In this document: one piece after another, positions 38,901-50,900 of the stretch | Position numbering within the stretch: position 1 is the first letter of the stretch | Layout of the letters: every line of letters begins with the position of its first letter | Origin: Symsagittifera roscoffensis | Lineage: Eukaryota; Xenacoelomorpha; Acoela; Convolutidae | Length of the DNA stretch: 64,000 nucleotides | NCBI RefSeq assembly: GCF_963678635.1 | Contig: NC_087065.1 | Location: 20,101,623-20,165,622 of the forward strand | Direction of reading: 5' to 3' | Notes under the pieces: generated by a model | The model's database searches: none | Told to the model about the DNA's origin: nothing | What the model saw: the letters and a program-made list of their open reading frames with translations, nothing else | Position numbers and translations under genes: made by a program

Positions 38901-41900
38901 TTTCGCAATTTTTCATCCGTGTTGTTTTATGCTATTCACCCGCAAGCTGCTATTTAATCATACGCCTCAAAAAGGACAATTAACCCGCAATTTTCCACCC
39001 CTGTTGCTCTATGCTATTCACCCGCGAGCTGCTATTTAATCATACGCCTCAAAAAGGAAACCAAATAGAATGAAGGCCAGCTATTTGGACTTATTACTAC
39101 GTTACTAGACTCCAATTACATCACTTTACATAGCGTAGGAGCAATGGGGTGCGCAGAAGTTTTTAAGGGATCACAATATGGTGGGGGAAGACCTAAGACA
39201 TGCATATTCGTGCGCATCAGGGGGCGGTTCCTCAAAATTTTTTTTAAAGTTTGCGGATCTTTTTAGGTCGACCAATTTGATTTTCCGAACTCTCCGAAAA
39301 CACTATGAAGACCCTATTTTATCAAAAATTGTCTGCTCCGCAGGCAAAGTAGAAAAAAAACAGGCCGAAAGTGGCGTTTTTGGGCACTTTTTGAAAAAAT
39401 ATTGACAAAAAATGCGTTTTTTCGGCGCGCTCCCTCCTCAAAGTTAGTTATGTTAGTTATATTGTATGAGGGTTTTGAAAACTGAACTAAATTTTACCAA
39501 TGTTTCTCAAAATATAAAAATATACATTTCATTGACATTAAATTACACTCGAAGCAATCAGGATTTCGCCATGATACCAGCAGTCTTTTTTCTAATTGAG
39601 TTAAGCCTTTCAAATATCGCCTGTTTCAAAAATCTTTTTTAAAATTTCCAAACTTAAAAGTTTTTAAAGTTTACAGATTCAAAAATCGTCTGTCAAAAAT
39701 CGCCTTTTTGAAGTTTCAAAAATTGCCTGGATTGCACTATTTTGTTTTTTTTTATTATAGGTGGCGCTAGTTCAATGGCGCCAAGTAAATCAAAATAGGT
39801 AACGTAAATGGTTACAGGGCTTGTTTATTTGTTTACCTCGGAATTTTGAAACAAGTAGCGGGTTTAGGGTGAGGAATGCTCTTTCTCAGAACATTTTCAG
39901 TCCCGTTTTTTTATTCCGACTTTTGAAGAAAGTGACAAAATATTTCTGCTCGGTGTGTTTTTTTAATTTTTCAATGGAAACTTTACTTTTGTATCATCTA
40001 TAGGATATAGATGACCTGCGCTCAAACCTGCAGAAATATTTTAGATGCGAGATCTTTTCGCAAGATATAGAGAATGGAAAATTGGCATTTAGAGTGCGTG
40101 CGAATCTACAAATCCTTTTAAAGGGTCTTTTTTAATAGATCCGAAAAAAACGCTGAAGAAGTTTGATTGAGCTGCAGCAAACTTTGATTGGTTAATTGCT
40201 TAAAAAACTCGAGACATTTTTTTGGCCTAGTTAAATGAAAATTGGCCAGATGTTGGGACGTTTTCTGGAAGTAGAACCCCATACTCTGCTGAAATCTTTG
40301 GACCACGCCAGTTGTTTCGTCTTTGGTGCAATCTAATTTCAATTCTCAATTCTCGAATTCTCATTGTTATATAAACAGTGACGTGATTCTAAGTGACGTG
40401 AAACTAAAAGAGTCTGTAAAATAACATAGCAATTTTTATATACTTTGAAGTCTTACAAACAATAGTTAGATTGTAAACGTCCCTCTAAAATTACCGGGAA
40501 ATTTTGAGCACGTTATTTTAGAGATCTGAAATGATATGTTCCTGTGATGTTAATGCATGCCAGCGCGCTAAAGTCTTTAAAGATTGTGTGTTCCATTGCT
40601 CGTCAATTGTAAGCGTTTTTTTGTCTTCTGGTCATAAATTACTGTGATGATTTTACAGGGAGATATGTGGGTAAGATGCAGTTCTAGGTCACTGCTCAAA
40701 ATCTAAGCACCAATTGAGAGCCTCCTTCCAATTGCGTCTGGGTTTAAAGCACTCACTGCGCCAGTTAAGGCGGCATCGTCTTGTCTATGCGTTGCGCTGA
40801 CACTTTATCACATAAATCTTTCCTAACTGGACCAAAATATCTATTCTTATTTTGTACTCTTTTGGCTCAGCAACGTTGTCTTTGAGTTTATAATCAGAAC
40901 TCGCGCAAGAACCGATTTTTTTACTGAATGCAAAAAGCAAAATTTAGTCAAAACAGATTTTGTTTCTGAAAATTTTGAGAAATTTAATCAGTTTTGATAA
41001 TCAACAAAATGTAGCCACCATTTTTGAGTAATTAAGCGCTGCATTAAAAACGTATGAAACATCTAAATACAAACATATTTACATATACAAATAATTTTTC
41101 ATAATCTTTTTTTTTGTGTAGAAGCATTTACTAACCTATTTTTGATTTAACAAAATTTTTCAGATCGTATCAATAATTGCAGCAAGTTACTAAGGTGAAG
41201 AAATTCAAAATCGAAAAAAACCAAGATGCGGACTTACGGGGAATAGGGATCGACATTTTCTGTATAAGGATTCGAACCCTTCACCACGCCCTTTTCGGAA
41301 CTGTTTTTTCACGTAAATGTTTGACGGACCGTTCTTAAAAAGTTAGCATATGAATGACTCTTACCGAAAGTTGTTTTGAAGCAAGAATGATTGATACCAG
41401 AATACGGACAGATGATTGACAAAATGAATAAAGAAGTTTTTGGCTGCTTTTCCAACTCCCCCTCCCCAAGCTTAAACACTTGTCCTCTGGATGATTTTCT
41501 TCTCCAGATAAATTTCGATTTTTTACAACCCATTTTGGACGCAGTTTTAAAATAATCAAAGGAGTATTGATCTCAAGACCCGAATTTAAAAAAACAACAA
41601 AACTGCTCGTAACAGGGAGCGAGAGCGAAGCCCTGAATGATTTGACTGCCCTGTAAGATCTATGGAGTAGTGTTCCCTTTACAAAACCTACAAAACCGAT
41701 GAAACTTTCAAAAAATCAAATTTTCTTTTCAGATTTTTTTTCAAAAATTATCCCCCTCACGCCATGTAAAGTACAAAATAAAACATTTAGCGTATAGCAA
41801 GGTAATACATAGATCAAATAGCACGCGTCAATTCAATTTGGAACAATTTTTAAGACGGATTAAATCTCCGCTCACGCGTGCACAAATATATCGCGCGTTG

Positions 41901-44900
41901 ATTAACCCAAACTGGGCAAAATGGTAATATTTAAGCCCTCATAACTTCACACAAACTTATCACAAGTGAAATATATTTTTTTGAATTTGAGCTCAAAACA
42001 ACAATACTTTTTGGTTGATACTAATCATTTCTGTCAAAAATGGCTACAGTGGAATTTTGTCTGAAAAAAAACATCCCGAGCACAAATAATCTGTCAGTAA
42101 ATAATTCTTCGAAAGTCGGAAAACTTCTTTTAAATGTGAGCTTTTTCCGAAAAAATATCGGGATTCAATATGGCACTAAATTGACTATATAAATTTAAAT
42201 TGGGATAAAGTTCATGCGCGATGAATTCGTGCTATTGAAGCGTACGCGGCAGATTAAATCATTCTATATTTATTGAGGCAAGGATTTTGCTCAAGGTAAT
42301 ATGTAAGAAGACACAAAGTATCTTTTTTGTACTTCCTCAGCGTGTGTGGGTATACACTCTAGAAGTACAGTGTAAATCAAATCGTTGTTTTTAAAATTAA
42401 TTCTGCTAGCCAAAAAAATCCCTTGACGTTAAAAGGCAGTCCTGATTTGCCCTGCTATGCCCTGATACGAGTAGTCTTACTGTATTTAAAATTGAATAGA
42501 GCGTTACCGAACGCAAAATTTTTAACTTGTTTATCTACACATGCGAAATTTTAAAAACGGAAAGAACTTTAAACTTTTGCATCGAAGTTAAATTATAGTT
42601 GAAACACTCGGTTTGATGTCTTGATACAAACGGTCTTATCATTGTGCAATATAGCGCATGAATATTTCAAAATTTTACCCTTAAACTATCAAGTAGTTAA
42701 CCTGTAGTTGCAGCTAAAAATGGTTTTGCTGAAACAACGCACATCAAAATTCGGAGGTTTAACAGTTACAATCTGTCGGATTTCAATGACTCACGCTTTT
42801 TATGAGACAAAAATCAGAACAGCCATAAAAAATGCCATTCCGCGGGAGTTTTTTTAAATAATGTCATGCAAATGTGGCTGTCGTCAACATCTTGCAACAG
42901 CATTTCTCTCTGAAAAAACAACAGCTTTGAAAAACCTGTTAATTAAAAGGCAAAAAAATTCATCAAAGTTTTTTATTTGGGTCTATGAAATTTTTTGAAA
43001 CGAACTTTTATTTAAATTACATAGCGATTTTTCTACCAATTTCCTGCTTGGGAAAAAATTTAAACTTTTTTCAGAAGAAATAGTTTTGAATCCACTAGAA
43101 AATTCATTCAATGCTTTTGGAAGTTAAACTCTGGAAGTTGAATTGAAACTGGTTCATTTCAAATTTGATACTAACTCTGGAAGTTAACTTGAAACTGGTT
43201 CATATCAAATTTGATGCTAATTTTATCATTGGTGTCAAATGCAAATAAATAAAGAGCAGCAGTTTCATTTTTGAGACTGAGCTATAGCGGATTTAGATTT
43301 AGTATCAAGCATGTTTACTCTCTTTACAGAATAAAAGTCTCCCGATTTTCTTTCTGTTACTGCAAGCGGCATTAGCGGAGGGAGTCACTTTTGGTACCAA
43401 GTTTTTTGTCATAAAAAAGGGATTGAAAACTTGAAAGTATCAAAGAATAGTTTTTAAGTGTCAGCTAGTTTCACTTCCAGGGGTTAACTGATAAGATAAA
43501 AAAAATAGGTTCAAAATGAAAGTTTATCAAAGAAGTCGTGTTGAAGCCGAGTTTTGAATTTTATGCAATTATCGTATTGCATTCGTGTTTGTTTGTTTGC
43601 AAGAGGATTTAAAATAATTAGTTTTATTTGCATAATGCCAAAAACTGGCGTCAGGTGCCTTCTACGTTTCCTTTCAGTTCAATTCCGTAAAACGGCTAGA
43701 ATAAACATGTGCATAAAATTACTCAAATTGGGATAATTTACAAAAATTTCGACATGAGAGTAAAATAGTTAACACAGAACTGGAAGAAACAAAAAAAAAC
43801 TTTTTTTTCTTACATCTAGAACCCGAGAACTTTGTACTTCATTTAAGGTAAGTGTTGTCAAAATCGAGCACTGTCCCTACTTGTTTGTGTACATCAACCC
43901 GATGCTCCGGACACCGTTTTTTAAAATAAAAGTTTTGACCCTGAACTTTTTTTGTTATCCTAATGAGTAAATGTTTGTTTATTTCGTTGTCGACAAATTT
44001 TGAAAATACTGTTCCGACCATTTGAAAAATGTTGAAGGACTTTGTATTCAGTTGTTTCTCTTTTATTTTTGTTTTCCGCGCAACTAAAAATTATCGGAAT
44101 GGGTCGAGTGATATACCAAACTGAAGCCTTTTCAGTCGCCATTTGAACAAAATTTCAAAACTTTCAAATAATTTTTGCAGTATCGAGAAAAACTGGTTTA
44201 AAACGTTTGAGTCTTATTTCATTTTTGAGTGAATAAAACGAGCAAGCAGGCTTATAACAGCTTTATTATGCTTATTATGAGCCCTAAATGCTTATTTTTA
44301 AGCAAATAAAATTACTTTTGGAGTTTTTAGCGCCATTTTGGAAACTATTTCTGGACACTTTTCCACAAAAATTTTGTCCAATTTGCTTATATTACTATGA
44401 CTGGCGAACTTACCGAAATTATTGTTCTAATTCAGATCCTTTCAACACACCACGCAGCAAAAACTCTAATTTGAAAAAAAAGTGTGTTGATTTTTTTTTC
44501 GTTTTTCAAGTAATTTTTCGACAAAATTGGTTTTTCAATTTGCCTATTTTACTATGACTCTCAATTTTAACTAATCTTCAGCGTTTTGTTCACCTACTTT
44601 TATCGCACCACGCGGGAAAAAAATGACAATAATTTGAAAAAACGTTGTTGTATTTTATAAGACGATGGATATAAGACTATCGAAACATTCTGAGCTACTT
44701 GCACAGTAACCAGCTATCCTTGTTTATTTTTTGCTATTGCAGAGGCCCAAATTTAGGAAAAGGAAGAGTAGCCATTCTAATGTGAGTTCTATTTCATACC
44801 GTCCAAAGTAACGATTGTCTTACAAATCCATGAGTTCGTCTCTAATTTTCCTCTCAAGTTCTCGAGCCTCACAACCCAGCTGTAGCTAGAAGAATAAACT

Positions 44901-47900
44901 CACTGATTTAGGAGAATTATTTAGTTTTGCTTGGAGACAAGACTGTCCTAAAGTTTCATCCCTCGGTAAATTAAAATCAGCGATAGCAAGGAATGTTTTA
45001 GTCATGGATCAAGTTTATATCATTCGCTCTACCAAACAGACCATGCCGAAATCACTCATCCAACTATTTAATTTGGATTCCGCGAATAAAATCTGCTCAA
45101 TCTATGCTATGGTTGACTGACACACGTCCATCTTCCCTAAACCATTTTTGGTGAGAATGTAAACTTGATCCAAATATTTCTGATTCACTTGGAAGTTAAA
45201 AAAAATCTCAATAGCTGGACCACAGTTGTTTTTTGATGGGGAACATCACGAAATTTTCATCGGCTGAGTGTATAAATCAAATTTGCCGTCATGGATTTCT
45301 GTAAAATTTTATCTAGTTTCACTTCTAGTTTCAAATAAAGTTTCACTTCGAGCCGGCTTCTAAGTTGCATGTCAAACGCTGTTGGTCTTAATTAAGAGCA
45401 ATCCGGCGGTCTTTCAATTGGAGTTGTCATCGAAAAAAATCTAGGGTTTTCTTATATATACGCTTTTAATTTTGACCATGAAAACTTAGCTCATTTAAAC
45501 CAAAAAAAAATGTTTGAGTGGGCAATGAAATTCACCTTTGAAGTTCCGTCGATTGGCTCATATATCCACAATGATAGGTGTCATGATGTTTTAGGTTGCG
45601 GCTAATGCATCTGCTCTTTCTTACTACTAGGTTGCTAGGTTGTTGTCGGAACCTTCTGTTTTGACCGTTATTCTTGTTTCACACTTACTTCACAATGTCA
45701 TAATCATTTCACCCTGTACTAACTATTTCTGCTACCGCGAAGCATAGTTCACTCATCCGTTTATTCAGTTTAATCCCACGCCAATCTGTATGAGTTGGTT
45801 ACTTGGATGTTCCGAGATCTTCCACATTTTTCTAGTATAAAACCATGTAAAGCAGTGCACCGTAAACAAAAGTTGAAAAAGATGATACTCTTAGTTAGAT
45901 GAAATCAAAAATCAAAATGCGATACTCGTTCGAAATTTGAAAGCCGATATTTTATTGACTATTTAACGCTTTTCGTTACCGTCGCTATATAACAGATAAA
46001 TTGAGACCGACTTTTTTCAGCTGCGAACTTCTTTTGCGGAAATCAAAGACGTTTTCATACAGATTGGCGCCGGCAGCGGGTTCGAAGCTTAGATTTGAGA
46101 ACAGAGTGGCGGTTAGGGTGAAATGGAGAGTGTGGTTTTAGCAAGCCCAGTCGGGCGGCGGGGAGGGGGAGGACGGGGGCAGACGCATAGCCGTGGACCC
46201 CGAGGCAGGCGTCCAAGTGAGTGGGGGAGGAGGGGGCAGAAAGGGAGACTCCTCCAGCTACCCTGTCATTCCCGTACGTCCAACTCCACCAAACGCTTCT
46301 TTTTTGCATCGAAATTGCAGTTACCCGTTCCAGTTGTTGCAGAAAACAGACCAGTTGCCTCTGAGATTGACTCACAAATCACTATTATAATGATCAACAA
46401 ATGGCCACTTTTGAGCTCACACTCATTTAATTTCACTCACAGCCGATCTAATACGCTCACCTTTTGGTCAATACTTATTTTAATCGAACGTAGCTTGACT
46501 AAAAAGTTTTTTCTCACATACATGACCTTCTTTAGTCTTTCCAGCAACTTCATCTCATTTCATAACTCTGTGCTATTATTGTACCAGATGTTGAAATAGG
46601 GACACTTTATAAATGGTTTTGTAACTTCTCTTTCGGCTGATCAATATTTGATAAGTCGCACTACCTGCATAGAAGACGTTGAAAGATTAAATTAAACCTG
46701 GTATGCTTCAGGAGTTCACGTTCCAGTGTTTCTTCCGGCACTTCTGGCGTGACAAGCGACTGGCTTTCGAGGACAGACTGACTCAACTGGTGGGGGACCA
46801 GGGGGACAGTGGTGGGGGGCTAGGGGATGGTGGAGTGGGGAGCAATGAGACCATAGAGACGCTGATGCTGAACAGTATCATGCTGAGTCGGGTGTGGAAA
46901 CCGGATACGTTCTTCAGGGGCAATGGGCAGAACAGTTACATACACGACATCACCAGACCCAACCAGTTGTTCAGACTCAACCGCAAGGGAGAGATCAACT
47001 TCAGCACCAGGTCACAACTAAGTATCCCGCACTTCTAATTTAAAGTACTGGAATTTGATCTGACCACAACTAAGTACTGGTCACAACTTAGTATCCTGGA
47101 CGGCTTAAAAATACTCTACTGTTTAAGATAACTATAAAAACTGGAATTTATGTTATACGCAGAAAATTGATGGCCTATTTAGATTAAGTTTCAAGGTTCA
47201 GTCTTTAATGATCAAAATATATATTGCCGTCATATTGTTCTGTTCACACATAAGGATAGATTATTATTATCAAACAAGAATAATCAGCCATAGGGGCGTT
47301 ATAGAATAAACTCTTTTTTCACTTTTTCAAAAAAATTTTGTCGCGAATTTCTGATTTTTTTTAGGTTAGACGGTTGTTAGCAGCTTTAATGAGGCATAAA
47401 AAAATTAAGTCTATTTAATGGCATAATTGCCGGTAGCCGTGCAATGGAATAAAATCAGTTCTTTGCTCTAAGTTGAGTTGAAAAGACCTTCTTTTTTTTC
47501 TTTTTCTTTTTTTTTCTTTTTCTTTTTTTTCTTTTTTTTATTTTCCACAAAAAAGTTAAGCTTTTTCAATCGTGAAACCGGTTTGAAGTTTTTGAGTTTT
47601 TGAAGGTCTAATTTCGGGCGAGTAGGCTTATTATAGAAGGATTAGCCATAAAACTTTAGTTTAACTCTAGTAAAAAAATCGAAAACTTGAACTTGAAGAA
47701 AAAGTCTGCAAACAAAATTGAAAAAAAAATTTTAAATATTTTTAGAATCTTTTGTTGTTATTACTTTCATTTTTCGACTTAAACCGTTGCACCAGTAGCC
47801 CCTTTTACTGTAATTGTTGATTATTCCTTTTTTTTGTTTTTGTGAGATCCATTAGTCTCCCTATTCATACAAACCAACAATAAATTGAGAAAAAAAGTGA

Positions 47901-50900
47901 ACCAAATTTAAGGTTTTTTTATGTGCATGGTCATTCTGTGCTACTTGCACAGCAACCGGATAACCATTTTTTTTGTTTTCCACGCAATATCAGGTGCCAC
48001 ATACAAGGATCGGAACTGGTCGAGTGATTTAAAATATTAAAGCCCTTTCAGACCTGATTCGACAGACTTTGAAAATTTACAAAAATTTTCAATGTGTCGA
48101 GAAAAACCGGTTCGATTCTTTTTGTCCTATTTAGAGCGATTAAAGCAAGCAAGTAGGTTTATAGTAATTGTTTTAAATTCTTAAAACAAGCAAACTTTTA
48201 GTTTTACTGAATTGAAGTTAATTACTAATTTTTGACGTCTTCTTGGAAATAAATGAAAAAAAAAAAAGAACGAAAAAAAAAATTTCTGCGAAAAAAATTT
48301 GAAAATGTGTTTTTTTTTGAATTTTTTTGATTTTTCTTGTTTAATTTTTTTGATTTTATAAAATTTTATCTTGAATATTGTGAAACAAAATGTTGTCAAT
48401 TAACTAAATATTTTTACTATGAAAAACTTAGGCTTTCTATCAGGTTCTCTCATCACGACAAACAAACGTCACTGCAATTTAAAAGAAAAAATTTTTTTGT
48501 CATTTTTAAAATAGGGTCCGAAAACTTGGAAAAATTTGGGCTACTTCCAAAGCAACCGGTTATTTTTGTTACTATCAGTATGTGAGTATTCACTGTTTTA
48601 ATGTCAATATTTGGGTCAACTTTTCCCTCCGACCATTGAGTTTGGGGAAGAACTTTGCATTCGGTTGTATTTTTTTTTGTTTTCCACGCAAATTTGGGTA
48701 CCATAATTAATCATCTGGCTGTGTTGAGTGATATATCATATCAAAATTCTTTTCGTCATGATTGGAACGAAATTGAAAATTTCCAAAAAATTTTCTCAGT
48801 GTTGAGAAAAATTGGTATGAATTAATTGATTTCTGGTCTAATTTCGAGCGAGTGAAGCGAGCGACCATGCAGGCTGATTATAAACAAAAAACCACAAGTA
48901 GTAAATTAGCCAAAGAGTTTTTACCGCCATGTTGAGAACAAAGTTCTTCAAATATTCCAGAAAGTTTTTGCATAAACAGCTGAAAAAAAATTCATTTTCA
49001 TTCTGATTTTTTTGTCAGTTTTGGAATAAACTAATTTTCAATATGCCAATTTTTAATTGGGAAAAAATGCTCAAAATTTAGTCTTTTGTTCAAATCTTTC
49101 CACCACACCACGGTGAAAAAAATTTAAAATATTTTAAAAAGAATTTTCATTGCTACTTACACAGCAATCGGCTATCCTTGTTTGTGTTTGGACTCATCAG
49201 CAAGCTTTTTGTTCTCACTTAATCAGCAGAAGATTCACTAATTGTCATTTTGATTTAGACCTTGACTAGATAAGGTGGAAAACCACAATTTAATTTTGGA
49301 ATTTTACGGGTCTGTTTTTTAACCGAAACAAATTCGACCGGGGTTTTGCTGGAAAATTTACTGGAAACTTTGATACCAGTCTCTGACCAGACTTTGATTT
49401 AATTTACTGGAATTAAATAACACTTTTATATTATACACTACAATTTTACGGAATCCACTTGCATATGCAGAATCCACTTACAGTTTGGGGAATCCGCTAA
49501 GCTCTGCTTATACTCTAATCAAACTGAATTATGATCACTTAGGAGCCATAAGAGGTTGTAAGACATCTCAGTTTTCTAGTTTAGAGAAATCAGTATATGA
49601 CTCTCATTGTAGACCAGGTAGCTCAGCTAGTATGAGCATAGGATTGCAATAAAAAGATAGTGGGGTAGCAACTCACTAGGTCCCGAATGTTTAACCTTGC
49701 TAGCTTAAAGTTGACAGAGTATCAATAAAAAATAATCTAAAGTCATAAATTTCAGAGAATTAAGCTTCAAAAACCGAGAACAGCTAAATATGTTCGCTTC
49801 TTGTGTAATCCGCGACGCAACTAGAGTGCCGACAAAACTTACATTACAGGTATTTGTTTGCGGAATCCACAGATATTTTGTTGGTGGAATCCATTTACAA
49901 TTTGGAACATCTCGGAAGCCTGCTATCTGGTTTCCAGTGACCTACAGGCAACAAAGTGAGGGTCAATTCCATATATTGAAAAAGCTGTACGAAATTCAAG
50001 CTTTTTTTCAGACTATGCAATTGTGAGACAAGCATTTTTTTTCATATGACTTTTTTATGTTTCGTTTGTATTGGTGTTTCGCCCTGAAATACAAAAAGCA
50101 AAAGTAATATCAAATGAAAAAAGCCTACAAATTAAACGGCCCTAAAATTGCAGATTAAGCTACGTATTGATAGATGTCAAGAAAGATAGACATTGAATTT
50201 CGCAAAAAAAACGTCCAAAAAATGAAATTTTTTGTTCACGGCTTCCAGGTTTTCCATTCAAAAATTTCAGAAATTGAAAGTCGTGACCAGTTTTTGCCAC
50301 AGATCTAAGTTATTTTTTTTTAAAACCTGCAAAGAACACATTCTGCCATCACAGCTAGTTTTCAGTGTGATCTTTTTTCAGTTCTGTGAACAATTGTGCT
50401 TTTGCATACAAAGAAAATTTTTTGATTAGAAATTGTATGATAAGTTTTTAGTAAAAACTTAGAGTGTTGTTTGTTCTCATTCGATTGATGTCCAATTTGT
50501 TCGCATTCAATTAAAACTCGATGTAAGCTCTTTTAAACTTACCAGAACAATTTTTTTGGATGGATGTCTGAAAACGGTTAGACAATTAGTGGAAAAATTG
50601 CTTTTCATACAATTTGCTTAAATGGGGATCGTAGGACAACCGTTTTTACAAAGAACTATGAATGTAAATTAATGATGATTAACTTTTTGTGTGAAAGTAA
50701 ATAAAAAAAGTTTCTTTTTTGTATGAAGGTCAACCCGGGGATATACCTAGCGTCTATAACGTATTATAAAACGTTGTTTTCTGCAACTTTTTCTGTACTT
50801 TGTAACGTTTTTTCTAATTAGTAGGACGCTTCATTAAGATAAAAGAGTCACACACCAATGATCTCAAAATATTCTCGCCCTTCAAACCCCCATAACTTTA

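Larger units (their letters stand above)
43980..49205. repeat. Dispersed repeat family cluster in gene A introns 3 and 4
   Basis: Several diverged copies share the words CTACTTGCACAGCAACCGG, TTTTTGTTTTCC(A/G)CGCAA, GGTCGAGTGAT and GTCGAGAAAAACTGGTT, plus a run resembling GAGCGA..GCAAGCAGGCTTAT. The clearest copies are at 43985-44280, 47935-48180 and 48545-48905. Partial ones lie at 44640-44760, 47545-47645 and 49140-49200, and a further piece at 12365-12460. Class unknown; no coding frame is shared. Confidence 0.55.

Noticed and set aside
46123-46599. 158-aa Gly/Arg-rich open frame
   Set aside because: It runs in a different phase over the GC-rich island and continues into AT-rich intron. 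Only the phase-0 frame there fits the receptor gene.
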